Positions 39,549 to 49,274 of a stretch of DNA of 64,000 bases are shown here, piece by piece. Positions within the stretch are counted from its first letter, which is position 1. Every line of letters starts with the position of its first letter. Under the pieces are notes generated by a model. The model was not told where the DNA came from. It did no database searches and saw only the letters and a list, made by a program, of their open reading frames with translations. The stretch comes from Dechloromonas sp. Lineage in GTDB: Bacteria; Pseudomonadota; Gammaproteobacteria; Burkholderiales; Rhodocyclaceae. The stretch is taken from NCBI GenBank assembly GCA_028687035.1, contig JAQUAX010000002.1:244693-308692 (forward strand), in the 5' to 3' direction. Both the position numbers and the translations under genes were made by a program.

Positions 39549-40718
39549 ATGGAGCAAGCGCATCACCCGGCGGCGGCGTCGGCAGCGGAACGTTCGGCCG
39601 AGGCGCAGCGGGCGACCTGGGCGAGCGTCGCGGTCAATCTGGTGATGACCCTGGTCCAGCTGGTCGTCGGCTGGCTGGCCCATTCGCAATCGCTGGTCGC
39701 GCACGGCCTGCACTCCTTCTCCGACCTGCTGTCGGATTTCCTGGTCATCTACGCCAGCCGGCAGAGCGCCCATCCGGCCGATGCGGCCCACCCCTACGGT
39801 CATGCCCGGATCGAGACGGCGGCGACGCTGATCCTCGGTACCTCGCTGGCGCTGATCGGCGGCGGCATCCTGTGGGAGTCGGGCCTGCGCCTGCAGCACG
39901 TCGAGGCGCTGCCGGCCGTCGAGCTCTCGGCATTGTGGGTGGCGATCGCGACGGTGGTCTCCAAGGAGGGGCTGTACCGCTATCTGATCCGCGTTGCCGA
40001 GCGCCTGCGCTCGCAGCTGATGATCGCCAACGCATTGCACACCCGGGCCGACGCCGCCTCGGCGCTGGTCGTCGTCGTCGGCATCGCCGGCGCGCTGCTG
40101 GGCTGGACTTTCCTCGATCTGCTCGCCGCGGCGCTGATGGGTTTCATGATCCTGCGCATGGGCGTCGGGCTGGCCTGGGGGGCGATCAAGGAGCTGATCG
40201 ACACCAGCCTCGACGACACCCAGGTCGCGGCGATCCGCAGCAGCCTGCTGGCGACGCCCGGCGTGCGTGGACTGCACCAGTTGCGCACCCGGCGCATGGC
40301 GCATCAGGCGCTGGTCGATGCCCATGTCCAGGTCGATTCCTGGATCAGCGTCTCCGAAGGACACCGCATCGCCGAATCGGCGCGGGCCCGGGTCCTGCGC
40401 GAGCATCCGGAAGTGCTCGACGTGCTGGTCCATATCGATCCGGAGGACGACATGGACCCGGATCTCGCATCGATGCGCCTGCCGTCGCGGGATGCGCTGC
40501 TCGACGAACTGAAGCCGCTGCTCGCCGGCTTGCCGGAGCCGGAAAAGATCGTGCTGCATTACCTGTGCGGCCGGGTCGAGGTCGAGGTCTTCGTCAGCCA
40601 TGCCTTTTTCGAGAATGGCGATGCGCTCAGACGCGCCGAGGCGGCCTTGGCCGAGCGGATGAAATCCCATCCGCGGATCGCCCGGGTTGCGCTGAATTGT
40701 CTGGTTGCACCAAATTAG
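39549..40718 (+). CDS. Cation diffusion facilitator family transporter
   Basis: 389 residues with about six membrane helices in residues 25-215 and a cytoplasmic C-terminal domain. The metal sites resemble FieF: HSFSDLLSD in helix 2 and HTRADAAS in helix 5. Iron, zinc or manganese efflux is probable, but the metal cannot be fixed. The start ATG at 39549 has a GGGAACATGG context. Its last codons contain a candidate NtrC site for glnA. Confidence 0.88.
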   Translation: MEQAHHPAAASAAERSAEAQRATWASVAVNLVMTLVQLVVGWLAHSQSLVAHGLHSFSDLLSDFLVIYASRQSAHPADAAHPYGHARIETAATLILGTSLALIGGGILWESGLRLQHVEALPAVELSALWVAIATVVSKEGLYRYLIRVAERLRSQLMIANALHTRADAASALVVVVGIAGALLGWTFLDLLAAALMGFMILRMGVGLAWGAIKELIDTSLDDTQVAAIRSSLLATPGVRGLHQLRTRRMAHQALVDAHVQVDSWISVSEGHRIAESARARVLREHPEVLDVLVHIDPEDDMDPDLASMRLPSRDALLDELKPLLAGLPEPEKIVLHYLCGRVEVEVFVSHAFFENGDALRRAEAALAERMKSHPRIARVALNCLVAPN

Positions 40719-40722
40719 TGCG
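40706..40722 (+). promoter_or_regulatory. Candidate NtrC binding site for glnA
   Basis: TGCACC, five bases (AAATT), AGTGCG matches the NtrC consensus TGCACC-N5-GGTGCA with two mismatches in the right arm. It overlaps the end of the cation efflux gene and is about 110 bases upstream of the candidate sigma-54 promoter, a normal enhancer distance. A weaker site with seven-base spacing (TGCGCC...TGTGCA) follows at about 40734-40752. Confidence 0.5.
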
Positions 40723-40816
40723 CAAATTCACGCTGCGCCCCGTTTTTGTGCATTGATTCTTTGCTGAATGGCGGGCATCTCCTTGTGGCAAAATGGAAAG
40801 GTTGGCCGCGAGGAGT

Positions 40817-40832
40817 GGGCATGGTTTCTGCT
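40817..40832 (+). promoter_or_regulatory. Candidate sigma-54 promoter of glnA
   Basis: GG (40818-40819), ten bases, GC (40830-40831) in the context GGGCATGGTTTCTGCT matches the sigma-54 consensus TGGCAC-N5-TTGCW with the invariant GG and GC correctly spaced. It is 75 bases upstream of the glnA ATG. Together with the NtrC-like site it suggests nitrogen control. It is a motif match only. Confidence 0.5.
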
Positions 40833-40906
40833 ACAACCCCCGCGTTGCGATTTTTTGATTGGGGCCGGTTCGACCGGCAACTTGTTTTCTTAGGAGACTA
40901 CCGCTT

Positions 40907-42322
40907 ATGGCAACCCCGCAAGACGTGATGAAGATGGTCAAGGAAAACGACGCCAAGTTCGTCGATTTCCGCTTTACCGATACCCGCGGCAAGGAACAGC
41001 ACGTCACCGTGCCGATCTCCGCCTTCGACGAAGACAAGTTCGAAAACGGCCACGCCTTCGACGGCTCCTCGATCGCCGGCTGGAAGGGCATCCAGGCTTC
41101 CGACATGCTGCTGATGCCGGATCCGGCCACCGCCTACGTCGATCCGTTCTTCGACGAAACCACCGTCGTCCTGACCTGTGACGTCGTCGATCCGGCCGAC
41201 GGCCGCGGCTACGACCGCGACCCGCGCTCGATCGCCAAGCGCGCCGAGGCCTACCTGAAGTCCTCCGGCCTGGGCGACACCGCCTACTTCGGCCCGGAAC
41301 CCGAATTCTTCATCTTCGACGGCGTTGAATGGTCCGTCGACATGTCCGGCTGCAACCTGAAGATCCACTCCGCCGAAGCGGCCTGGAACTCCGGCGAAAA
41401 GAACGAAGGCAACGGCGCCACCGGCCACCGTCCGGCGGTCAAGGGCGGCTACTTCCCGGTTCCGCCGGTTGACAGCCTGCACGACATCCGTTCGGCCATG
41501 GTGCTGACCCTGGAATCCCTGGGCGTGCCGGTCGAAGTTCACCACCACGAAGTGGCCAACGCCGGCCAGTGCGAAATCGGCACCAAGTTCAGCACCCTGG
41601 TGCAGCGCGCCGACTGGACCCAGATCCAGAAGTACGTGACCCACAACGTCGCGCACCAGTACGGCAAGACCGCGACCTTCATGCCGAAGCCGATCGTCGG
41701 CGACAACGGTTCGGGCATGCACGTTCACCAGTCCGTCTGGAAGGACGGCAAGAACCTGTTCGCCGGTGACCAGTACGCCGGTCTGTCCGAAATGGCCCTG
41801 TTCTACATCGGCGGCATCATCAAGCACGCCAAGGCCCTGAACGCGATCACCAACCCGGGCACCAACTCCTACAAGCGTCTGGTCCCGCACTACGAAGCCC
41901 CGGTCAAGCTGGCTTACTCCGCCAAGAACCGTTCCGCTTCGATCCGCATCCCGTTCGTCGCCTCGACCAAGGCCCGCCGTATCGAAACCCGCTTCCCGGA
42001 TCCGATCGCGAACCCGTACCTGTGCTTCGCCGCGCTGCTGATGGCCGGCCTGGACGGTATCCAGAACAAGATCCACCCGGGCGATCCGGCCGACAAGAAC
42101 CTGTACGACCTGCCGCCGGAAGAGGATGCAAAGATCCCGACCGTCTGCGCTTCGCTGGAAGAAGCCCTGGCTGCGCTGGACAAGGACCGCGAGTTCCTGA
42201 CCCGCGGCGGTGTCTTCTCCAACGACTGGATCGATGCCTTCATCTCCCTGAAGATGGAAGAAGTGAACAAGATCCGCATGACGACCCACCCGGTCGAATT
42301 CGATCTGTACTACTCCTGCTAA
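40907..42322 (+). CDS. glnA: Glutamine synthetase type I
   Basis: 471 residues, the dodecameric enzyme that fixes ammonia on glutamate using ATP. Conserved regions include [12 protein letters not shown], the NxxK-type [19 protein letters not shown] and [20 protein letters not shown]. The adenylylation tyrosine is Tyr400 in [10 protein letters not shown], so activity can be modified by GlnE. A start at 40907 follows TTAGGAGA. Candidate NtrC and sigma-54 sites lie upstream. Codon choice is strongly biased, as expected for a highly expressed gene. Confidence 0.97.
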   Translation: MATPQDVMKMVKENDAKFVDFRFTDTRGKEQHVTVPISAFDEDKFENGHAFDGSSIAGWKGIQASDMLLMPDPATAYVDPFFDETTVVLTCDVVDPADGRGYDRDPRSIAKRAEAYLKSSGLGDTAYFGPEPEFFIFDGVEWSVDMSGCNLKIHSAEAAWNSGEKNEGNGATGHRPAVKGGYFPVPPVDSLHDIRSAMVLTLESLGVPVEVHHHEVANAGQCEIGTKFSTLVQRADWTQIQKYVTHNVAHQYGKTATFMPKPIVGDNGSGMHVHQSVWKDGKNLFAGDQYAGLSEMALFYIGGIIKHAKALNAITNPGTNSYKRLVPHYEAPVKLAYSAKNRSASIRIPFVASTKARRIETRFPDPIANPYLCFAALLMAGLDGIQNKIHPGDPADKNLYDLPPEEDAKIPTVCASLEEALAALDKDREFLTRGGVFSNDWIDAFISLKMEEVNKIRMTTHPVEFDLYYSC

Positions 42323-42339
42323 ACGCGGCGTTCAGCAGA

Positions 42340-42368
42340 AAAGGGCGGGGTTTTCCCCGCCCTTTTTT
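42340..42368 (+). terminator. Rho-independent terminator of glnA
   Basis: An 11-bp stem AAAGGGCGGGG / CCCCGCCCTTT with a TTTT loop is followed by a T-run. It lies 18 bases after the glnA stop and ends just before the lipoprotein gene on the other strand. Confidence 0.92.
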
Positions 42369-42371
42369 CGT

Positions 42372-42593
42372 TTACCACCCGGGGTAATACGGGCGGTGAC
42401 GGTGGCGCGGCGGCGGGGGCGGCGGATAGCCGTAGCCGTAAGGGGCCGGCCGGTAGGCCGGGTAGGTTTCGACGACCACGGCCGGCGGCCCGGCGCGGTA
42501 GCCGGGCGGCGGCAGCGGCACCACGGCGCAGGCGCCGAGGCTGGCGGCGATCAGCGCGACGGCGGCCAGGCGAAGCAGGGACGGGCGTTTCAT
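42372..42593 (-). CDS. Small proline/tyrosine/histidine-rich lipoprotein
   Basis: 73 residues from the ATG at 42593. A basic start MKRPSLLR and a hydrophobic stretch end in the lipobox LGAC at about residue 21, so the mature protein is a lipoprotein with Cys at the N-terminus. The rest is repetitive and rich in Pro, Tyr, Arg and His (YPAYRPAPYGYGYPP). Such proteins are common in Rhodocyclales and Burkholderiales as hypothetical proteins; the function is unknown. Convergent to glnA. Confidence 0.7.
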   Translation of the reverse strand: MKRPSLLRLAAVALIAASLGACAVVPLPPPGYRAGPPAVVVETYPAYRPAPYGYGYPPPPPPRHRHRPYYPGW

Positions 42594-42691
42594 GACAGGG
42601 CTCCGGAAGGAATGGGCATGAGCAATCAACGCCCCGCCTGCGATCTGCGCCGACCGGCCTTTGTAAGCGGATATTTCCCCGGGCCGGCCGC

Positions 42692-43012
42692 TCAGGCGGC
42701 TTTTTCGAGGCGCTTCAGGAAGACCTTCATCTCCTTCGCGGCCTGCACGTCGCCCCTGGCCTCGGCGACCGCGATGCCGCGCTCGTAGGCCGAGCGGGCG
42801 CCGGGGGCGTCGCCGGCTTCGGCGAGCGCCTTGCCGAGCGCCTTCCAGGCCGCGGAATAGGCCGGGTCGCGGTCGACCGCCGCTCGGAAGCAGTTCCCGG
42901 CAGCTGCGGGATCGCCCGCTTTCAGGTATTCGTTGCCCAGCGAGAAGCGCAGCAGCGCGCCGTCGCGCGGACCGCCGAGCATCTTTTCCAGGGATTCGAT
43001 GCGAGGGTTCAT
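42692..43012 (-). CDS. Small TPR-repeat protein
   Basis: 106 residues. Helical repeats such as [26 protein letters not shown], in short segments, and [26 protein letters not shown] match tetratricopeptide units, about two to three repeats. This predicts a soluble scaffold protein. It is divergent from ridA across 42 bases. The binding partner is unknown. Confidence 0.75.
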   Translation of the reverse strand: MNPRIESLEKMLGGPRDGALLRFSLGNEYLKAGDPAAAGNCFRAAVDRDPAYSAAWKALGKALAEAGDAPGARSAYERGIAVAEARGDVQAAKEMKVFLKRLEKAA

Positions 43013-43054
43013 CTAGAATTCGTCTTTTGCAATTCGTTACAGGAAGAGTCTCTC

Positions 43055-43438
43055 ATGGCCAAGACCATCATCGCCACGCCGAACGCTCCCGCCGCCATCG
43101 GCACCTATTCGCAGGCCGTCCGCGTCGGCGACACCGTCTACCTGTCCGGGCAGATCGGCCTCGATCCGGCGTCGATGCAACTGATAGACGGCATCGACGC
43201 GCAAATCGTTCGCGTTTTCGAAAACCTGAAGGCGGTTGCCGAGGCGGCCGGCGGTTCGCTGGCCGACGTCGTCAAGCTGAACGTGTTCCTGACCGACCTC
43301 GGCAATTTCGCCAGGGTCAACGAAACGATGGCCCGCTATTTCGCCGAGCCCTTCCCGGCCCGCGCCGCTGTCGGCGTGTCGGCCCTGCCGCGCGGTGCGC
43401 TGGTCGAGGCCGACGCGGTGATGCACCTCGGCGGCTGA
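43055..43438 (+). CDS. ridA: RidA-family enamine/imine deaminase
   Basis: 127 residues. The signature [22 protein letters not shown], a central VKLNVFLTD and the C-terminal [20 protein letters not shown] with the catalytic arginine in PARAAV are intact. RidA removes reactive 2-aminoacrylate imines from PLP-enzyme side reactions. A GAGAGT-like ribosome-binding site precedes ATG at 43055. Its stop overlaps the recG ATG by one base, so RecG synthesis is probably coupled. Confidence 0.93.
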   Translation: MAKTIIATPNAPAAIGTYSQAVRVGDTVYLSGQIGLDPASMQLIDGIDAQIVRVFENLKAVAEAAGGSLADVVKLNVFLTDLGNFARVNETMARYFAEPFPARAAVGVSALPRGALVEADAVMHLGG

Positions 43439-45471
43439 TGGCGGCGGCTCCGGCGCCGCTGCGGGTATCCGACGCGCTGCGCAAGAAGCTCGCGAAGCTG
43501 GGGCTGTCCACCGAGGCCGACCTGCTTGTCCATCTGCCGCTGCGCTACGAGGACGAAACGCGCCTCGTGCCGGTGGCGCGGGCCTTCACCGGCGAGCCGG
43601 TACAGGTCGAGGTCGTTGTCCAGGACAGCGAAGTGCAGTTGCGGCCGCGCCGGCAGCTGGTCGTCCGCGCCGCGGACGATAGCGGCACGGTGACGCTGCG
43701 TTTCTTCAGCTTCTACCCGAGCCAGCAATCGATGCTGGCGCCGGGGGCGCGCATCCGCGCCTTCGGCGAAGTCCGCGGCGGATTCTTCGGCCCCGAAATG
43801 GTGCATCCGCGTTTCCGCCCGGTCGCCGACGGCGAAGCGCTGCCGGCGGAATTGACCCCGATCTACCCGTCCACCGCGGGGCTGGCCAATTCGGCGCTGC
43901 AGAAGCTGGTCGGCCGGGCCCTAGGCAGCGCCGACCTGAGCGACACGCTGCCCGACGAATTGCGCCGGCGCCTGAAGCTGCCGGGCTTCGCGCGCAGCCT
44001 GACCTATCTGCACGCGCCGCCGGCCGATGCCGACCCCGATGCCTTGCAGGCGCGCCGCCACCCGGCCTGGCGGCGGATCAAGTTCGACGAGGTGCTGGCC
44101 CAGCAGATGAGCCTGCGCCGAGCCTATCTGGCGCGCCGCGAGCAGGGCGCGCCGGTGCTGGTCGCCCGCGACGACCTCGGCGCCCGGCTGCTCGACCGCC
44201 TGCCCTTCGGCCTGACCGGCGCCCAGCTGCGGGCGATGGCCGAAATCGCTGGCGACCTCGCGCAGCCTTACCCGATGCAGCGCCTGCTGCAGGGCGACGT
44301 CGGCGCCGGCAAGACCATCGTCGCCGCGCTCGCTGCCTGCCAGGCGATCTCGGCCGGCTGGCAGGCCGCCTTCATGGCGCCCACCGAGATCCTCGCCGAG
44401 CAGCATTACCTGAAACTGCGCGACTGGCTGGAGCCCCTCGGCGTGCGCATCGCCTGGTTGTCCGGCAGCCTGAAGGGCAAGGCGAAACAGGCGCAGCTCG
44501 CTGCCGCGGCGGCCGACGCGCAACTGGTCGTCGGCACGCATGCGCTGATCCAGGACGGCGTCGATTTCGCGAAGCTCGGTCTGGCCATCGTCGATGAGCA
44601 GCACCGCTTCGGCGTCGCCCAGCGCCTGGCGCTGCGCAACAAGGGCAGCAACCCGCACCAGCTGATGATGTCGGCGACGCCGATCCCGCGCACGCTGGCG
44701 ATGAGCTACTACGCCGATCTCGACGTCACCGTGCTCGACGAACTGCCGCCCGGCCGGACGCCGATCAAGACCCGCCTGGTCGCCGACAACCGCCGGCAGG
44801 ACGTCGTCGGTTTCGTGAAGAAGCACGTCGAGGAGGGGCGCCAGGCCTACTGGGTCTGCCCGCTGATCGAGGAATCGGAAGCCCTGCAGCTGCAGACGGC
44901 GCAGGATACTTTCGAACAGCTTTCGGCCGATCTGCCAGGGGTGACCGTGGGCCTGGTGCACGGTCGGCTGAAGGCCGACGACAAGCAGTCGGTGATGGCC
45001 GCCTTCGCCGCCGGCGACATCGACGTGCTGGTCGCGACGACGGTCATCGAGGTCGGCGTCGATGTGCCCAACGCCAGCCTGATGGTCATCGAGCATGCCG
45101 AACGCTTCGGGCTGTCGCAGCTGCACCAGCTGCGCGGCCGGGTCGGGCGCGGCCAGTACGAGTCGAGCTGCGTGCTGGTCTATGCCGGGCCGCTCGGCGA
45201 GATCGCCCGACAGCGGCTGAAGATCATCTTCGAGCACACCGACGGCTTCGAGATCGCCCGCCAGGACCTGCATATCCGCGGTCCCGGTGAATTCGTCGGC
45301 AGCCGGCAGAGCGGCGTGCCGCTGCTGCGCTACGCCGACCTCGAGCTGGACGCCGACCTGGTCGACATGGCGCGTGACGTCGCCGAGGAAATGCTGACCG
45401 CGCATCCGGATCTGGCCGAGCGCCACCTGCAGCGCTGGCTGGGGTCGCGCGAGGAGCTGCTGAAGTCCTGA
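43438..45471 (+). CDS. recG: ATP-dependent DNA helicase RecG
   Basis: 677 residues. A wedge (OB-like) domain (about 50-180) precedes helicase domains with QRLLQGDVGAGKTIVAALA (Walker A), the DEQHRFG box, SATPIPRTLAM, VGVDVPNASLMVIEHAERFGLSQLHQLRGRVGRG split across motifs IV-VI. RecG reverses stalled forks and processes Holliday junctions. The ATG at 43438 overlaps the ridA stop. All helicase motifs are present. Confidence 0.96.
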   Translation: MAAAPAPLRVSDALRKKLAKLGLSTEADLLVHLPLRYEDETRLVPVARAFTGEPVQVEVVVQDSEVQLRPRRQLVVRAADDSGTVTLRFFSFYPSQQSMLAPGARIRAFGEVRGGFFGPEMVHPRFRPVADGEALPAELTPIYPSTAGLANSALQKLVGRALGSADLSDTLPDELRRRLKLPGFARSLTYLHAPPADADPDALQARRHPAWRRIKFDEVLAQQMSLRRAYLARREQGAPVLVARDDLGARLLDRLPFGLTGAQLRAMAEIAGDLAQPYPMQRLLQGDVGAGKTIVAALAACQAISAGWQAAFMAPTEILAEQHYLKLRDWLEPLGVRIAWLSGSLKGKAKQAQLAAAAADAQLVVGTHALIQDGVDFAKLGLAIVDEQHRFGVAQRLALRNKGSNPHQLMMSATPIPRTLAMSYYADLDVTVLDELPPGRTPIKTRLVADNRRQDVVGFVKKHVEEGRQAYWVCPLIEESEALQLQTAQDTFEQLSADLPGVTVGLVHGRLKADDKQSVMAAFAAGDIDVLVATTVIEVGVDVPNASLMVIEHAERFGLSQLHQLRGRVGRGQYESSCVLVYAGPLGEIARQRLKIIFEHTDGFEIARQDLHIRGPGEFVGSRQSGVPLLRYADLELDADLVDMARDVAEEMLTAHPDLAERHLQRWLGSREELLKS

Positions 45472-45477
45472 CGCCGT

Positions 45478-46005
45478 TCAGGCGTAGGCGCTGAAGCCCG
45501 AACTGCTCGGCGTTTCGATGGTGTAGTGGCGGGCGACCCGTGCGGCGCGAGCATCGTCGGGGGCGGCCCGCTGTTCCGCCGCGATGTCGCCGCGTGCTTC
45601 CTGCGCCATCGAGGCGGCCTTGGCGGCGACCGCCCTGTCCTGGCCGGACGGATCGGCCGGGGCCAGCGCGGCGGCGCGGATGGTTTGCGCGCGCTGCAGC
45701 GTTTCTTCCGGCGTGCGGCCGGGGGAAGTGTCGATCCGGACTTCGCCGCCGACGGCGTAATTCACGCCGTCCGGGCCCTTCTGGTAGGCAAAGCTGGCAC
45801 CGGAAACGGCCAGTCCGGCGGCGGCCGACAGGTGGGCCTGTTCGTGCTGGCGCACCTCGCGGTCGCGGGCCTTCAGCTGATCCAGCTGTGCCTGCTGGTC
45901 CGGCGTCAGTTGTCCGGCCGGCGCCGAGCCGCGCGCCGTCGTTCCGCGTGCGGAGGCAGCGGCAGCGTAGGCGGCAGTCGGGGAGTTCAGGCCGGAAATG
46001 TTCAT
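45478..46005 (-). CDS. SprA-related putative metalloprotease (CJM1_0395-like)
   Basis: 175 residues. The zinc-binding HExxH occurs as EVRQHEQAHLSAAAG, followed by GPDGVNYAVGGEVRIDTSPGRTPEETLQRAQ in pieces. These features match a family of small secreted or phage-like predicted metalloproteases annotated CJM1_0395/SprA. There is no clear signal peptide. The last residues are Ser-rich and end SSSGFSAYA. It faces recG tail to tail across six bases. No substrate is known. Confidence 0.7.
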   Translation of the reverse strand: MNISGLNSPTAAYAAAASARGTTARGSAPAGQLTPDQQAQLDQLKARDREVRQHEQAHLSAAAGLAVSGASFAYQKGPDGVNYAVGGEVRIDTSPGRTPEETLQRAQTIRAAALAPADPSGQDRAVAAKAASMAQEARGDIAAEQRAAPDDARAARVARHYTIETPSSSGFSAYA

Positions 46006-46063
46006 GGCGCAAGCGGGTCGAAGCGGAAAGTCCTAGCTTCAGCTTAGTCCAGCGGCGAGCAGG

Positions 46064-46951
46064 TCAGCGGAAAAAGTCCTCGATCAGCCGGGCCACGGCC
46101 GCCGGCTGGTCGTGATGCAGCATGTGGTCGGCGTCGTCGATCCAGCATTCGTCGACGTCGGCGAAGCAGGCGCGGCGCGCTTCCCAGTCGCCCGGGCGGG
46201 CTGCGAAGTCGCGCACGACCCAGGACTGGCGGCCGGCGACCCAGCGCACCGGGCAGGCGATCCTGCGCCAGATCGCCATCGATTCCTCGAGCCGGAACAG
46301 GTAGGGCGAGGTCGCCTTGTGCCACGGGTCGCCGTTCCAGACGATGCCGTGGCACCGCTCGCCGCTCCGGTTGCTGCCTTCGCCGACGCGCGACAGGTGG
46401 CGGGACAGGAAGTCGGCGCGTCCTTCCGTCAGGAAGCGGTCGCTCTTCAGCAGCCGGCGGGCGAAAGCCGCGCGGTCGGCGTAGACGTGCATGCGCGGCG
46501 GCGACTGCAGCGTGTCCAGCCACTGCGCGTAGCGTTCGGGGGCCATGTCCGGGTGCGTCGGCGCGATGCCGAAACCTTCCAGCGAAACCAGGCGCTCGAC
46601 GCGCTGCGGCCGGATGCCGGCGTACAGGCAGGCCAGGATGCCGCCCATGCTGTGTCCGGCGATGCGGACCCGGCCGTCCGGTGCGTAGCGGTCGACGAGG
46701 GCTTCGAGGTCGCCAACGTGCTCGGCGAAGAAGTACGGACGGCCCAGCCATTGCGACGGCCCGAAGCCGCGCCAGTCGGGGGCGACGATGTTCCAGTCGC
46801 GGCACAGCTCGTCGACGACGAACTGCCAGGATGCGGAAACGTCCATCCAGCCGTGCAGCAGCAACAGCGTCGGGGCGGCCGGATCGCCCCAGCGGCGCAC
46901 GTGCAGGCGGACAGTCGGCAGATCGAGGGTTTCGGAACGAGAAGGGCGCAT
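46064..46951 (-). CDS. Alpha/beta hydrolase
   Basis: 295 residues. LLLLHGWMDVSASW contains the oxyanion-hole region, GHSMGG the nucleophile elbow, and the catalytic acid and histidine are expected near the ends (DADHMLHHDQP). The fold is clear but the ester, amide or other substrate is not. The ATG at 46951 was chosen over a longer in-frame start at 47011. It is divergent from the LplT-like transporter gene, with 47 bases between them. Confidence 0.85.
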   Translation of the reverse strand: MRPSRSETLDLPTVRLHVRRWGDPAAPTLLLLHGWMDVSASWQFVVDELCRDWNIVAPDWRGFGPSQWLGRPYFFAEHVGDLEALVDRYAPDGRVRIAGHSMGGILACLYAGIRPQRVERLVSLEGFGIAPTHPDMAPERYAQWLDTLQSPPRMHVYADRAAFARRLLKSDRFLTEGRADFLSRHLSRVGEGSNRSGERCHGIVWNGDPWHKATSPYLFRLEESMAIWRRIACPVRWVAGRQSWVVRDFAARPGDWEARRACFADVDECWIDDADHMLHHDQPAAVARLIEDFFR

Positions 46952-46998
46952 GGTTCGGCGATAATCGCGGTTTTTTCGAAAACGAAGGTTAACGCAGA

Positions 46999-48330
46999 AT
47001 GACCGCATCACCTGCCGGAACGGGCACGTTCCAGCTGCTCGCGACGCGCCGTTTCGGCCCCTTTTTCGCGACCCAGTTCCTCGGCGCCTTCAACGACAAC
47101 CTGTTCAAGAACGCCTTGGTCGTGCTGCTGACCTTCCGCGCCGCCGACTGGACGACGCTGTCGCCGGGGCTGATCGCCAACCTGGCGGCCGGGCTGTTCA
47201 TCCTGCCCTTCTTCCTTTTTTCGGCGACCGCCGGCCAGCTCGCCGACAAATACGACAAGGCGCGGCTCGCCCGGCTGGTCAAGGGGCTGGAGATGGCGAT
47301 CATGGCGCTGGCCGCGGCAGCTTTCTGGATGCACAGCTTCGCCGGCCTGATGGCCGCGCTGTTCCTGCTCGGCGTGCATTCGACGCTGTTCGGGCCGGTC
47401 AAGTACGCGCTGCTGCCGCAGCACCTGCGCGAGGACGAACTGGTCGGCGGCAACGCGCTGGTCGAGGCCGGCACTTTCGTCTCCATCCTGCTCGGCACGC
47501 TGGCCGGCGGCGTGCTCGCCGGCACGGTCGCCCAGCCGGCCTGGATCGCCTTCGGCGGCTTCGCGGTCGCCGCCGCGGGCTACGCGGCCAGCCGCGGCAT
47601 CCCGGCGGCGCCGGCGCCGGCGCCGGAACTCGCGGTCAACCTCAATCCGCTGTCCGAAACCTGGCGCAACCTCGCCTTCGCCGGCCGCGAGCGCAGCGTG
47701 CTGCTGGCCATCGTCGCGATCTCGTGGTTCTGGCTGTACGGCGCACTGTTCCTGGCGCAGTTCCCGGCCTACGCGAAATACGTTCTGGGCGGCGGCGAGT
47801 CGGCGGTGACGCTGCTGCTCGCGGTGTTCACGGTCGGGATCGGGATCGGCTCGCTGCTCTGCGACCGCCTGTCGCGCCACCGGCTCGAACTCGGCCTGGT
47901 GCCGCTCGGCGCGATCGGCCTAACACTGTTCGGCATCGACCTGTATTTCGCGTCGCCGGCTGCGACGGACGGCAGCGCGCCGCAGGCGCTGGCCGCGCTG
48001 CTCGGCCGGCCCGGGGTCTGGCGCGTGCTGGCCGACCTGCTGCTGCTCGGCGCCTTCGGCGGGCTGTTCATCGTGCCGCTCTACGCGCTGATCCAGCTGC
48101 GCGGCGAGGCCGCGCACCGGGCCCGGATCATCGCCGCCAACAACATCGTCAATGCGCTGTTCATGGTCGTCGGTGCGCTCGGTGCCGGGGCCCTGCTCGA
48201 CGGCGGCTGGACGATCCCGGAACTGTTCGGCGCCGGCGCGCTGGCCAATGCGGCGGTCGCCGTCGGCCTGTGCATCGCGCTGCCCGAATTCGGCCGCCGC
48301 TTCGTCGCCTGCCTGACGCCGGGACGCTGA
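46999..48330 (+). CDS. MFS transporter related to lysophospholipid transporter LplT
   Basis: 443 residues with about 12 membrane helices. The N-terminal FFATQFLGAFNDNLFKNALVV is the LplT signature. LplT flips lysophosphatidylethanolamine inward for re-acylation by Aas. There is no fused acyltransferase or AMP-binding domain here, and no aas gene adjacent. Substrate is inferred from the signature, so lysophospholipid transport is likely but not proven. Confidence 0.78.
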   Translation: MTASPAGTGTFQLLATRRFGPFFATQFLGAFNDNLFKNALVVLLTFRAADWTTLSPGLIANLAAGLFILPFFLFSATAGQLADKYDKARLARLVKGLEMAIMALAAAAFWMHSFAGLMAALFLLGVHSTLFGPVKYALLPQHLREDELVGGNALVEAGTFVSILLGTLAGGVLAGTVAQPAWIAFGGFAVAAAGYAASRGIPAAPAPAPELAVNLNPLSETWRNLAFAGRERSVLLAIVAISWFWLYGALFLAQFPAYAKYVLGGGESAVTLLLAVFTVGIGIGSLLCDRLSRHRLELGLVPLGAIGLTLFGIDLYFASPAATDGSAPQALAALLGRPGVWRVLADLLLLGAFGGLFIVPLYALIQLRGEAAHRARIIAANNIVNALFMVVGALGAGALLDGGWTIPELFGAGALANAAVAVGLCIALPEFGRRFVACLTPGR

Positions 48331-48392
48331 GTTGTCGAAATCCCCGCCCGGGCTGCGGTCGACCGCGCCGGGCGGGGTAAAATCGCCGGATC

Positions 48393-49265
48393 ATGAACTG
48401 GCAAACCCTGAAGGCGAGACTCGATCTCTACGAAAAGCTGATGCGGCTGGACAAGCCGATCGGCACGCTGCTGCTGCTCTGGCCGACGCTGTGGGCGTTG
48501 TGGCTGTCGTCGGACGGCCGGCCCGACTGGATGGTCACCTGGGTTTTCGCGCTGGGCACCCTGCTGATGCGCTCGGCCGGCTGCGTGATCAACGACTACG
48601 CCGACCGCGACTTCGACCTGCACGTCGAGCGCACCCGCGAGCGGCCGCTGACTGCCGGCAAGGTGACGACGCGCGAGGCGCTGTGGCTGTTCGCCGGCCT
48701 GTCGCTGGCCTCGTTCGCGCTGGTGCTGCTGCTCGGCCGGCCGCTGGTGATCTGGCTGTCGCTGCCGGCGCTGTTCCTCGCCGCGAGCTACCCCTTCACC
48801 AAGCGCTTCTTCGCGATTCCGCAGGCCTATCTCGGCATCGCCTTCGGCTTCGGCATCCCGATGGCCTACGCCGCGCAGCTCGGCAACGTGCCGGCCGAAG
48901 CGTGGTGGCTGCTGCTCGCCAACGTGTTCTGGGCGGTCGCCTACGACACCGAATATGCGATGGTCGACCGCAACGACGACCTGAAGATCGGCATCAAGAC
49001 CTCGGCGATCACTTTCGGCCGTTTCGACGTCGCCGCGGTGATGCTGTGCTACGCGGCAACGCTGGCGATCATCGGCGCGGTCGGCCTCGGGCGCGGCCTG
49101 GGCTGGCCCTTCCTCGGCGGACTGGGGCTTGCCGCCGGCATCATGGCTAGGCACTATCTGTGGATTAGGGGTCGGGAACGGGAGGCCTGCTTCAGGGCTT
49201 TCCGGCACAACAACTGGGTCGGTCTGGCGATATTCGCAGGAATTCTCGCCGCTTACGTCGTTTGA
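48393..49265 (+). CDS. ubiA: 4-hydroxybenzoate octaprenyltransferase UbiA
   Basis: 290 residues, membrane-embedded prenyltransferase of ubiquinone synthesis. The two Asp-rich metal motifs are [18 protein letters not shown] and [17 protein letters not shown]. The preceding [19 protein letters not shown] is typical of the N-terminus. About 8-9 membrane helices follow. ATG at 48393 was chosen. It probably shares a transcript with the PilZ and ubiD genes, so ubiquinone genes are close together here. Confidence 0.95.
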   Translation: MNWQTLKARLDLYEKLMRLDKPIGTLLLLWPTLWALWLSSDGRPDWMVTWVFALGTLLMRSAGCVINDYADRDFDLHVERTRERPLTAGKVTTREALWLFAGLSLASFALVLLLGRPLVIWLSLPALFLAASYPFTKRFFAIPQAYLGIAFGFGIPMAYAAQLGNVPAEAWWLLLANVFWAVAYDTEYAMVDRNDDLKIGIKTSAITFGRFDVAAVMLCYAATLAIIGAVGLGRGLGWPFLGGLGLAAGIMARHYLWIRGREREACFRAFRHNNWVGLAIFAGILAAYVV

Positions 49266-49274
49266 GGGGGATGG

